Assembly: GCA_025774735.1 (NCBI GenBank)
Contig: JALGZU010000044.1
Span: 1 to 21,794 of the forward strand
Source of the DNA: a candidate division LCP-89 bacterium
Lineage (GTDB): Bacteria; Electryoneota; B3-LCP
Direction of reading: 5' to 3'
DNA: 21,794 nt
The translations under genes were made by a program, and so were the position numbers. The first letter of the stretch is position 1, and each line of letters starts with the position of its first letter. Positions 7,189-15,057 of the stretch are shown one piece after another. The notes beneath the pieces are model-generated. The model made no database searches, was not told where the DNA came from, and saw only the letters and a program-made list of their open reading frames with translations.

Positions 7189-7248
7189 TAAATATAAGCA
7201 GGAAAGGAGCGAAAGGCAAGGGGGAAAATTGGGAGAAGGTGATGGGAA
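7189..7248. repeat. Degenerate purine-rich intergenic repeat, copy 1
   Basis: Begins TAAATATAAGCAGGAAAGG and continues as an almost pure A/G run. A second copy with the same opening and the same purine-rich body lies at 8019-8073. This copy overlaps the glnS promoter. 7148-7404 holds this repeat, the glnS promoter and the DUF4395 promoter. Confidence 0.4.
7191..7219 (-). promoter_or_regulatory. Promoter of glnS and the genes behind it
   Basis: On the minus strand TTGCCT (7219-7214) and TATATT (7196-7191) are 17 nt apart, about 44 nt upstream of the glnS ATG. It probably drives glnS, the DraG-like, LolA-like and AKR-like genes together, since gaps between them are 14-70 nt and no terminator is seen within the run. 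Confidence 0.6.
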
Positions 7249-7333
7249 TGGTTAAATTAAGCTGCTATGGATTACTTTATGGCATCTTATTAATGGCGTC
7301 ATGGTGTGGACAGTGCTTCCCACGAAACAGTAA

Positions 7334-7361
7334 TTGGATCGTAACATATAGTGTTTACAAT
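7334..7361 (+). promoter_or_regulatory. Promoter of the DUF4395 gene
   Basis: TTGGAT (7334-7339) and TACAAT (7356-7361) are separated by 16 nt, predicting a start near 7368 and a leader of about 37 nt that contains the GAGGT ribosome site at 7391-7395. Confidence 0.55.
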
Positions 7362-7404
7362 AAAAAGTTAGACTTCGATCATGCAAATATGAGGTAATCC
7401 ACTT

Positions 7405-7896
7405 ATGACAACTCTATCACCAACCAGGCAGCGACGACTGGCAATACAAGGATTCGTTCGTTTAGATGAACAATTGCTGACCGGGACTGCCCCCTGGCTT
7501 CGCCTCGCCTTCGCGCTCTGTACTCTACTGGCAGCCACGGGAACTGCACTGGGATCGCCCGCCATTTTGTGGTCTCTGGCCCCCATCGCCATGCTCGGGG
7601 CGATTTTTCCGGTTCATCCGTTTGACCTTCTATACAACCATGGCCTACGCTTCCTGACTGGGACGAATCCGTTGCCCAGACGCGGCGCCCCGAACCGCTT
7701 TGCGTGTGGACTCGGTGCTGTGTGGCTCATCGTTACGGGTTGGTTATTTTACTCCGGATTACCTGTGGCGGGATACATTTTAGGCGGAACGCTCACTTTA
7801 GTGGGATTGCTGGTCAGCACCATTGACTTCTGCATCCCATCGATCATCTACCGTACCATCTTCGGTTTCCCACCAAAAGGCCCGGCTGTGAACTAA
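7405..7896 (+). CDS. DUF4395-family integral membrane protein
   Basis: A 163-residue inner-membrane protein. Four hydrophobic segments are visible, roughly residues 32-50, 54-70, 98-116 and 122-142, in two helical pairs separated by a hydrophilic link, NPLPRRGAPNRFA. The second pair and the ending DFCIPSIIYRTIFG match the DUF4395 pattern, including the Cys at residue 143 near the end of the last segment. GAGGT lies 9 nt before the ATG. The gene stands alone on the plus strand between two minus-strand genes, with its own promoter and a hairpin about 50 nt past its stop. Biochemical function of the family is unknown to me; the conserved Cys suggests a possible thiol role, but that is speculation. 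Confidence 0.75.
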   Translation: MTTLSPTRQRRLAIQGFVRLDEQLLTGTAPWLRLAFALCTLLAATGTALGSPAILWSLAPIAMLGAIFPVHPFDLLYNHGLRFLTGTNPLPRRGAPNRFACGLGAVWLIVTGWLFYSGLPVAGYILGGTLTLVGLLVSTIDFCIPSIIYRTIFGFPPKGPAVN

Positions 7897-7947
7897 GTCA
7901 GACACAGATCGATCCCGTCTTTCAATTTCTATAAATCACATAAACTT

Positions 7948-7980
7948 GCCCCGAAGGGAATGCTTCGGGGCTTGTGCTCT
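7948..7980 (+). terminator. Terminator-like hairpin after the DUF4395 gene
   Basis: GCCCCGAAG (7948-7956) and CTTCGGGGC (7963-7971) form a perfect 9-bp stem with a 6-nt loop, about 50 nt past the stop codon. The following TTGTGCTCTT is only moderately T-rich, so termination may be incomplete. Confidence 0.65.
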
Positions 7981-8018
7981 TAAGGTAGCGACGAGCCGCC
8001 GCACTCCATATTGCCAGC

Positions 8019-8073
8019 TAAATATAATGCAGAAAGGGGGAAAGACGAAGGGGAAGAGGGGGAGAAATGGGAG
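8019..8073. repeat. Degenerate purine-rich intergenic repeat, copy 2
   Basis: Opens TAAATATAATGCAGAAAGG, one insertion and a few substitutions from the copy at 7189, and continues as a G/A-rich run. On the minus strand it keeps TATATT but the -35 equivalent is degraded (TTCGTC), so it probably no longer acts as a promoter. Confidence 0.4.
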
Positions 8074-8090
8074 CTTATAACTTATCATGT

Positions 8091-8130
8091 TTCTGTCAGG
8101 TCACACCCTTACGGGCAAGACCTGACAGAA
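8091..8130. repeat. Long REP-like palindrome after the T9SS cargo gene
   Basis: TTCTGTCAGGTC (8091-8102) and GACCTGACAGAA (8119-8130) are a perfect 12-bp inverted repeat. The central 16 bases contain a further CCC-TTAC-GGG stem, so the whole 40 nt can fold as one rod. It begins 12 nt past the stop of the minus-strand gene. No U-run follows on either strand, so a plain intrinsic terminator is not the best reading; an RNA-stabilising 3' structure or a dispersed REP-like element fits better. Confidence 0.55.
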
Positions 8131-8142
8131 CGGAAAGGCTTT

Positions 8143-9264
8143 CTATTTCAGCAATAGCATGGATCCATACTCTGTATATTCAGCTGCCTGTAAGCGATAC
8201 CAATAGACGCCGGAAGTGAGTATGTTAGTATCGAATCTTATCTCGTGAATGCCGGGCCAACGCCAGCCATTTAGTAGGGTCTCGATCAGTCGGCCGTTGA
8301 GATCGTAGATACTCAAGGTGACCGTGGTTGCCGTCGGAAGAGTATAGGAGATGGTCGTTGAGGCATTGAACGGGTTGGGGTAGTTGCCCAGCAGTTGCAA
8401 TGCAATGGGAAATTCAATGCTCCCTTCTCTCCGGTTTACAGGACTGGCTACCAACGGGACAAAATCCACGGTATTCGCGCTGAAATTCGGTACGCAAATC
8501 TGGTTGTTCACCCTATCGAAATAGATGTCTGCCGGATCGTCATGTCCGCTTGAAAAGACCACCGGGTTGGCGAAGGCGCTGTCGTACATGACAACCGTGT
8601 CGTTGGTCCATTCGGACACGTAACAGTTGAATTCGCAATCCAACGCGATCCCGTCGGTGCCCCCCACCAATCCGGTCGTAACCACCGTCGTAAGGGTTGA
8701 ATCGGCCAAATTCACGGCCAGGATCGGCGCGCCGGGTCCCATGACAGAGTCGATCAGCAGCCGGTGGTAACGCGGATCGTAGGTCATCCCGTTCGGAAAA
8801 TTGAGACCCTCGGTCATGTAAACGTAAGGGTTTCGCTCCACAATTTTGTAGAGCTTATCCCCCCAGTAGTCCGTGACATAAAGCAGACCCGACGAATCCG
8901 AGGTGATGTCGTTGGGCAGCCCGACGTCCGGCATGACGATGAAGAGGATCATCTCGCCAGTTGCCAGGTCAAACCAGGCGATACCGGCGTCCGGTGCGTT
9001 ACCTGCAGCCGCCAGCAAGGTGTCTCCGTAGAGGTAAAGCCCCGCCAATCCATATTGGCCCAGCAGCTCCGTGCTGAAATAGGTATGGGTGCCGTTGCTG
9101 TCAATTCTCACGATGGCGCCATCGCCATAGTTGGAGACGAGGTGGCAATTGTGCAGCGAATCGAAGACGACGCTTTCGGGATTGTTCAACAGATTTTGAG
9201 CGAACGAGGGAGTGAACCAGGCGAGAGCAAGCAACAGCAACGCATGTCTAAAATGGTGTAGCAT
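8143..9264 (-). CDS. Secreted beta-propeller protein with T9SS sorting domain
   Basis: A 373-residue exported protein. Residues 1-22 are a signal peptide (hydrophobic LLLLALAWF, cleavage after SFA). Residues about 27-280 are repeated strand units such as NNPESVVFDS, GLPNDITSDSSGLLYVTDYWGDKLYKI, FPNGMTYDPRYHRLLID and DGIALDCEFNCYVSEW, the pattern of SMP-30/NHL-type six-bladed propellers. Residue 294 onward (NYPNPFNASTTISYTLP ... IYDLNGRLIETL ... LTSGVYWYRLQA) is a type-A T9SS C-terminal sorting domain, which sends the protein through the outer membrane to the surface or outside. AGGAGGAG precedes the ATG. It appears monocistronic. Propeller ligand or enzyme activity cannot be told; the domain more likely binds than catalyses. 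This gene is the main clue that the host is an FCB-group bacterium. Confidence 0.88.
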   Translation of the reverse strand: MLHHFRHALLLLALAWFTPSFAQNLLNNPESVVFDSLHNCHLVSNYGDGAIVRIDSNGTHTYFSTELLGQYGLAGLYLYGDTLLAAAGNAPDAGIAWFDLATGEMILFIVMPDVGLPNDITSDSSGLLYVTDYWGDKLYKIVERNPYVYMTEGLNFPNGMTYDPRYHRLLIDSVMGPGAPILAVNLADSTLTTVVTTGLVGGTDGIALDCEFNCYVSEWTNDTVVMYDSAFANPVVFSSGHDDPADIYFDRVNNQICVPNFSANTVDFVPLVASPVNRREGSIEFPIALQLLGNYPNPFNASTTISYTLPTATTVTLSIYDLNGRLIETLLNGWRWPGIHEIRFDTNILTSGVYWYRLQAAEYTEYGSMLLLK

Positions 9265-9423
9265 AACTCCTCCTAATATTGCGGAACTGCCCGGTGTTGT
9301 GTTTCGCTACTGCCCGATGCGAAGGTGCTGCGTCAGTTGATTCGGTGTGTTACTTTAAGTATTTGATATATAAGACGTAATGGGATAAGGAGGCCGGAGA
9401 TGCCAATTCATTATTGATGAAAG

Positions 9424-9453
9424 CAAAAACCCGGCCATAAGACCGGGCTTTAA
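9424..9453 (-). terminator. Terminator of the ABC-transporter operon
   Basis: On the minus strand AAAGCCCGG, an 8-nt loop and CCGGGTTTTT form a GC stem extended by A-U pairs and a U tail, about 70 nt past the ATPase stop. The plus-strand reading is also terminator-like, but no plus-strand gene ends here. The rest of 9265-9521 shows no gene. Confidence 0.75.
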
Positions 9454-9521
9454 ATTTACAGATCCATACTCCCACTTTGGCTGGGTTTACAGCATGGCCA
9501 GCAGTGATAGCTCACCCATCC

Positions 9522-10184
9522 TCAATTTTCAATCCAGCCGTCTTTCAATTGGATGATGCGGTTGCTGTAGGAGGCGTTCTTTTCGGAATGTGTGACCTGG
9601 ATGATGGTCATGCCTTCCCTGTTCAGCCTGGTCAGTAGCTCCATAACCTCTTCGCCCTGGGCGGAGTGGAGATTCCCGGTGGGTTCGTCTGCAAGCAGAA
9701 GTTTGGGATTGGCGATGATGGCGCGGGCCACGCCGACCAGCTGCTGATGACCGCCCGAAAGCTGGCTCGGGAAGAGGTCTTTTTTGCCCACGATCTGAAA
9801 GCGGTCCAGGATGTCGCAGACCATGCTCTTGCGTTCGCCGGCCTTGATTTTCTTATAGAGGAGCGGGGTTTCGAGGTTCTCATAGACGGTCAATTCGTCG
9901 ATCAGGTGGTAGTTCTGGAAGACGAATCCGATATGTTCGCGGTAGTAAGCCGAACGCTTCTTCTCGTTCAGGGCATGAACTTCCTGATCCTGGAAGTAAT
10001 ATTCCCCTCCGGAGACATTATCCAGCATGCCGATGACGTTGAGCAGTGTCGTCTTGCCGGCTCCGGATGGCCCCATGATGGTGACGAATTCCCCCTCTTT
10101 AACCTCCATGTTTATCTGGCGCAGGACGTAGGTTCTATTCGATCCTACCGGATACCATTTCTCCATGTTATTCAAGCGGATCAC
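9522..10184 (-). CDS. ABC transporter ATP-binding protein (LolD/MacB class)
   Basis: A 220-residue cytoplasmic ATPase energising the adjacent FtsX-type permeases. Motifs: Walker A GPSGAGKT (38-45), Q-loop Gln90 in FVFQNYHLIDELTVYEN, signature LSGGH (142-146), Walker B with catalytic Glu, LLLADEPTGN (162-171), and switch His199 in VTHSE. Length and the MLDNVSGGEY block fit the LolD/MacB/FtsE class. Oddities: the signature ends GGHQQLVGVARA rather than GGQQQRVAIARA, and the D-loop reads NLHS instead of NLDS. All core catalytic residues remain, so activity is likely. The start is GTG with GGAGGT 6 nt upstream. It is last in the operon, 37 nt after the nearest permease, and is the only ATPase seen for five permeases. 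Confidence 0.95.
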   Translation of the reverse strand: MIRLNNMEKWYPVGSNRTYVLRQINMEVKEGEFVTIMGPSGAGKTTLLNVIGMLDNVSGGEYYFQDQEVHALNEKKRSAYYREHIGFVFQNYHLIDELTVYENLETPLLYKKIKAGERKSMVCDILDRFQIVGKKDLFPSQLSGGHQQLVGVARAIIANPKLLLADEPTGNLHSAQGEEVMELLTRLNREGMTIIQVTHSEKNASYSNRIIQLKDGWIEN

Positions 10185-10221
10185 GGGTGTACCTCCATTC
10201 TATAGAATTTCATTGCTTTCG

Positions 10222-12636
10222 TTATTCATACCGCAGCGAATCCACCGGATTAGCGGCGGCAGCTTTCACAACCTGAAACACAATGGTGACCAGGGCGATC
10301 AGGAACGTCGTCAGCGCGGCGGAAACAAAGAGGTCCGGATGCAGCTCTATGCGGTTGGCGAAGTGGTCCAACCAGCGGCGCATGATGAAGTATGAGAGGG
10401 GCCAGGCGATCAGGTTGGCGACCGCGACCAGGATTAACAGTTCCTTCGTGAGCAGGAAGACGATGCTTCCCGCATCGGCGCCGAGGACCTTGCGGATGCC
10501 GATCTCCTTGGTACGCTGCAGCACCGTAAAAAAGGACAGGCCGAAGACGCCCAGACCGGTTACGAAGATGGCCAGTAGCGAGAAGATACCCAGCACCTTT
10601 CCTAAGAGTTCATCGGTGCGGTACTGTTGGTCGAAATAGTCGTCCAGGAAAAACTGGTCGAACGGATTTCCCGGGAAAAAATCCTCATAGAGCTGGTCTA
10701 CCTTTGCGACTGTCTCCGGGACATTCTGACCCTGCAGTTTAACCGCGAAGACGCCCCTTTTCCCCCGGCCATAAGGCACCAGTCGGAAAAGAGTCGGTTC
10801 GAAAGCGGCTTTCAGGGACTGCTGGTGGTAATCCTTCACCACTCCTATGATGGTGAAAAGTTCTCCCCAGTAATCCACCTGCTGACCGACAGCGGCATCG
10901 ACATCTTCGAATCCCATCCAGGTAACCGCGGTTTCATTGAGGACGAGCGCCTTGTCGTCTGTGGAGAATTCGCGGGAAAACTGTCGTCCGCGCAGAAAGT
11001 CCAACTCGAAGAGATCGAAGAAATTGTAGTCGCATCCGACGATCTGGTAATTCCTGCCTCCTTCGACTCCCTCGCCTGCCCGGTGAATGCCCCCGGCATC
11101 CCAGAGAATTTGCCTGCCCGGTACTTCGGTGACAAAACTGACATTTCTGATGGTAGGTTGGGTCAGCAGCGTCTCCTTAAAGGTGTCGACTTTTTGGTTG
11201 AACGCTTCATCCCTCACCCGGGGTGCCTTCACTACGAGAGTTTGATCGATATTGAATCCCAGTTCCTGTTTTTTCATGAAGGTAACTTGTTTGTAGACCA
11301 CCAGAGTCCCGGCGATCAAGCCGAAAGCCATGGCGAACTGGAAAACGACCAGGCACTTCCGCAGCGCCACCCCATTCACGACGTACCTCAACTTATCCCG
11401 CAGTGCATCGACCGGTTTGAACGAGGAAATAACCACTACGGGGTACAAGCCGGGCAGGAAAACTCCCACCAGGAACATGACGGCGAGGGCAGTCCAGAAC
11501 CAGCCTGCTCCCCAGAGGTTGTAGTCGGGCGGAGTGCCGGTGACCTGGCTGAAAAAGGGCAACGACAGATCTACCAGGGTCAAGGCGAGGGCGGCCGAGA
11601 AGAGGTTTAGGAAGAAGATCTCCAGGAAGAGCTGAAGCCGCAATTGAGAGCGGGTGGCGCCGACGACCTTGCGCAGGCCGATCTCACGCGCTCGACTTGA
11701 AGAAGCCGCAGTGGAAAGGTTGATGTAATTGACCCAGGCGATGATTATGACAAAGAGAGCGATGATAAAGAGGAAATTCACCGCGTCCCGGTCGCCGTTC
11801 ATTTCGAGCTCTTGCATGAAGTGGGAGGTGAGGTGAATATCCTGAAGCGGCTGCAGGATCAGCTCGAGGGTCAACTTGTAGTGGCGCAAAACCTCGCCGA
11901 ATTCCGATTCTACCAGGTCGAGCAGCTTCTTTTCGAAGATCTCAGCATCTACCTGCGGCCGGAGCCGGAGGTAGGTGTAGAATCCGGTATGGCCCCAGGC
12001 TTCCATGACCTCCGGACCGTAGTATGAAGCGATGTTTTCGAAAGAGAGGAGGAAATCGAATTTCAAGTGCGAGTTAGGAGGGACGTCTTCGAAAATGCCG
12101 ACGACGCGGTAATCCGTTTTGCCGTTAACTGTCAGGATCTGTCCCGTGGGGTCCTGGTCACCGAAATACTTCAGGGCGGTCGACCTTGAAATGAAAGCCC
12201 GGCTCGATTCGCGCAGGCCGTTCAGTGGATCCCCGCTGATAAACTCAAATTTCAGGATATCGAGGAAATCCGGCTCGGCAAAATAGATTTTCTCCTCCAG
12301 GAACTTCCTATCATCATGTGAAACAACCGCTCGATAGCGGAATATTCTGGCGATTTTCTCGACCTCCGGATACTCATCGCGAATCCGCGGAGCTGCGGGA
12401 GGACAGCAGGACGCGAAGCGGACGGCTTCGCCATTTTCGTCGGTGCGCTCGTATCTCAGCCGGTAAATTCGTTCAGCCGAGTCATGGAATTTATCATAGC
12501 TCAATTCAAAGGTCACATAGTGCAGCAGCAACAGACATGCCGCCATACCGACGGCCAGACCCGACAGGCTGATGAATGAGAGCAGTCGCGATTTGAGGAC
12601 GTTCCTCCAGGCGATTTTGAGATAATTCTGAATCAT
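10222..12636 (-). CDS. ABC transporter permease, duplicated FtsX/MacB type (permease 1)
   Basis: An 804-residue inner-membrane protein made of two FtsX-like halves. TM1 is at about 22-41, a MacB-type periplasmic domain at 45-280, TM2 at 287-308, and the first coupling helix RAREIGLRKVVGA at 315-327. TM3-TM4 lie between 337 and 404 and TM5 at about 428-448. A second periplasmic domain runs to about 680, followed by TM6, the second coupling helix RTKEIGIRKVLGA (708-720) and TM7-TM8. Two halves in one chain suggest it can supply both permease sites of an ABC complex. A Cys-Cys-Pro-Pro cluster (77-80) in the first periplasmic domain is unusual and might form a disulfide. GAAAGGTC precedes the ATG. 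Type VII ABC systems of this class extrude lipoproteins or peptides or transmit force; the substrate is unknown. Confidence 0.92.
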   Translation of the reverse strand: MIQNYLKIAWRNVLKSRLLSFISLSGLAVGMAACLLLLHYVTFELSYDKFHDSAERIYRLRYERTDENGEAVRFASCCPPAAPRIRDEYPEVEKIARIFRYRAVVSHDDRKFLEEKIYFAEPDFLDILKFEFISGDPLNGLRESSRAFISRSTALKYFGDQDPTGQILTVNGKTDYRVVGIFEDVPPNSHLKFDFLLSFENIASYYGPEVMEAWGHTGFYTYLRLRPQVDAEIFEKKLLDLVESEFGEVLRHYKLTLELILQPLQDIHLTSHFMQELEMNGDRDAVNFLFIIALFVIIIAWVNYINLSTAASSSRAREIGLRKVVGATRSQLRLQLFLEIFFLNLFSAALALTLVDLSLPFFSQVTGTPPDYNLWGAGWFWTALAVMFLVGVFLPGLYPVVVISSFKPVDALRDKLRYVVNGVALRKCLVVFQFAMAFGLIAGTLVVYKQVTFMKKQELGFNIDQTLVVKAPRVRDEAFNQKVDTFKETLLTQPTIRNVSFVTEVPGRQILWDAGGIHRAGEGVEGGRNYQIVGCDYNFFDLFELDFLRGRQFSREFSTDDKALVLNETAVTWMGFEDVDAAVGQQVDYWGELFTIIGVVKDYHQQSLKAAFEPTLFRLVPYGRGKRGVFAVKLQGQNVPETVAKVDQLYEDFFPGNPFDQFFLDDYFDQQYRTDELLGKVLGIFSLLAIFVTGLGVFGLSFFTVLQRTKEIGIRKVLGADAGSIVFLLTKELLILVAVANLIAWPLSYFIMRRWLDHFANRIELHPDLFVSAALTTFLIALVTIVFQVVKAAAANPVDSLRYE

Positions 12637-12649
12637 GGTGACCTTTCTT

Positions 12650-15044
12650 CTATTCGTACCTCAGAGATTTCACCGGATCGGCCGCGGCGGCTTTGAAAGC
12701 CTGGAAACTGACGGTCAGCAGGGCGACGATCAGGGCTGCTGCCCCAGCCGACAGAAATACCCACAGGGCTATACTCGTCCGGTACGCATAGTTCTGCAGC
12801 CAGACAGCCATGAGCAGGTAAGCGATGGGGCTGGCGATCAAAATGGCCTGGCCGACCAGGACGACAAATTCCCTGGACAGGAGTTTAACGATCCCGCCCA
12901 CGGAGGCTCCGAGAACCTTGCGGATACCGATCTCTTTGGTGCGCTGTTCCGCCATGAAACAGGCAAATCTCTTTGGTGCGCTGTTCCGCCATGAAACAGG
13001 CAAGACCGAACAGGCCCATGCACGAAATCAGTACGGCAAGAACGGCGAAAAATCGAAGCAGGTCGCCGGTGCCCTTTTCACCCCGGTAGAGGCGTTCATA
13101 ATCTTCGTCGAGGAAATGGTACTCGAAGGGGAAATCCGGACTGTAGTTTATCCAGATGCTCTCCAGATGGGCCAGCGTCTCCTCGACGTCTCCTTCGTTG
13201 ATTCGTACGAAAGCTTGCCATCGGGCCCGTTCCGGTTCGTAGTACATCACCAGGGGTTCTATCCGGGAATAAAGGGGTTTAAAGTTGAAATTCTTGACCA
13301 CCCCCTGGACTCTGTAGGTGTTATCATTCTTGGATAACCTCTGCCCGATCACCGAATCCATACCCAACAAGTTCGCAAATGCCTCATTGATTACCAGGCC
13401 GTCACTCTGCTGGTCAGACCGGTTCACGGCATAGAATTCGCCATCGAGCATCTCCATGCCGAACGTTTCGATGTAATCCGCTCCCACACCGACGTAGGTC
13501 ACCATCGGGTCGGTGGTGGGATCTTTGCCATCCCATTCCCAGCCTTCCCCGTTCCAGTAAATGCCTGTGGGGGAGTGCGTCGACCGGGTGACGTACTGAA
13601 CGTTGGGATGGGCCAGCAGCTCACTTTTGACGGCATCGAAATTTCTCTGCATCTTTTCGCTTATGGGCAGATAGATGACCTGATCCTTGTTAAAGCCGAG
13701 CTCCTTTTGCCTGAGGAAGCTGAACTGTTTATAGATGACCGTGGTGCTGATGATCAGGCTGATGGAGATGACGAATTGAAATACCACCAGACCCCGGCGA
13801 AATGGGGAACGCCTCGTCTTGATCATGGTTGTACCCCTGAACGCTTTGACAGGCTCATAGCCGGAGAGCCTCAACGCCGGATAGGTACCCGCCAGGATGC
13901 CGGTCAGGAGAGCGATGGCGAGGAGGCCGGGAATCACCAGGGGATTACTGAAAAAATTCATACTGAGTTGGGTCCCCAGCAGAGACTCGAAAGTGGGCAG
14001 CAGCAACTCGACCAGAACACCGGCCAGAAGACAGGCTGCCAGAGCGTGGAGCATCGATTCACAGTAGAACTGTTTGATCAGTTCCGAGCGCCGGGCTCCG
14101 ACGACTTTCCGCAATCCCACTTCCCTGATACGCTTTCCCGAACGCGCCGTCATTAAATTGACGAAGTTGATGATTGCGATGGCGAGGATCGCCAGAGCGA
14201 TGATGGAGAAAATGACTAGGGAACTGATAAATCCTCCCCTGCCGCTGATGGAATGGAGGTGAATCCTGGAGAAGGGAAATAGAAACGATTCCAGGTTAGA
14301 TTCCGGGTGAGACTGCTTGATTCTCTTCAGGATCTTCTGATTGACTTCCCGGTAATCCGCGCCCTTCTGCAGCTGTGCGAAGGTGTAGAAGGCACAGTTG
14401 TACCAGGTACTGAGGTAGTTCTCGTTATTGGCCCGGATTGTAGCGAAAGAGATAGGAATATAAAATTCGGTGCCGATAGTTGAATTGTCCGGAGTACTCT
14501 CAATCACGCCGGTGACTTTAAAGTCGTACTGGTTCTCGACCGTGAGAATTTTCCCTAAAGGATCTTCATCCTGGAAGTATTTCTCAGCCATCTGCTCCGT
14601 CAGCACGATCGAATAGGGGTCGGAAAAGACCGTGGCGGGGTCACCTTTGCTAAAGGAAAATGAAAACATCATGAAGTAGTCTGGGTCCACGCCTCTGAGC
14701 CGTTCCCGGAAGTGTTTATCGCCGTAGTGAATCATCAATGCAGGCGGCCGGAAGTATCTCGATGTTCTGACGATTTCGGGGAAATCCTCCTTCAGCGCCG
14801 GTCCAATGGCGGGCGGCGATCCGTGCACAGGGTTAATCTGATTGCCCAGTTGGTAGAGGGTGCCGACCCAGAAGAGCTCATCGATGTTTTCGTGGAACTT
14901 ATCGTAGCTGAATTGAAATTGAATCCACAACAGGAGCAGGAGACAGATGGCAATGCCGACGCCCAATCCGATGATGTTGATGAAGGAATAGCCTTTCTGG
15001 CGTCCCAGGTTTCTGAGGGCAATCTTGAGGTAGTTCTTAAACAT
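12650..15044 (-). pseudogene. ABC permease (permease 2) frameshifted by a 37-bp duplication
   Basis: Same architecture as its neighbours: MFKNYLKIALRN start, TM1, periplasmic domain, RIREVGLRKVVGA coupling helix, second periplasmic domain, and a C-terminal FtsX unit ending DPVKSLRYE. The frame is intact to ...FMAEQRTKEI (about residue 693). A second exact copy of 37 bp (12930-13003) then shifts it: the first frame adds 26 unrelated residues and stops at 12885, while the rest (GIRKVLGAS to SLRYE, 92 residues) lies in another frame. Removing one copy restores a 785-residue protein. As written, the product lacks the second coupling helix and the last two membrane segments. The start is the ATG at 15044 (AAGGGA upstream); an ATG seven codons earlier is also in frame. 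It could be a true mutation, a reversible repeat or an assembly error. Confidence 0.9.
12930..13003. repeat. Exact 37-bp tandem duplication
   Basis: Two identical adjacent copies, 12930-12966 and 12967-13003, each starting ATCTCTTTGG and ending GAAACAGGCAA on the plus strand. Because 37 is not a multiple of three, the extra copy breaks the permease gene it lies in. Only two copies are present, with no spacer between them. Confidence 0.97.
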
Positions 15045-15057
15045 TGATGTTCCCTTT

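Noticed and set aside
7242..7397. Plus-strand open frame of 51 codons with a hydrophobic N-terminus and a purine-rich site upstream, just before the DUF4395 gene.
   Set aside because: The best promoter for the DUF4395 gene (7334-7361) lies inside it, its end overlaps that gene's ribosome site, and its upstream 'ribosome site' belongs to the purine-rich repeat.
12650..13003. Separate small gene encoding the C-terminal part of permease 2 from a TTG start.
   Set aside because: It is simply the out-of-frame remainder of permease 2 created by the 37-bp duplication; its first residues are translated from the repeat in the wrong frame.
12930..13003. Programmed ribosomal frameshift site or CRISPR-like repeat.
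   Set aside because: No slippery heptamer plus downstream structure is needed, because an exact tandem copy explains the shift; the two copies are contiguous with no spacer.
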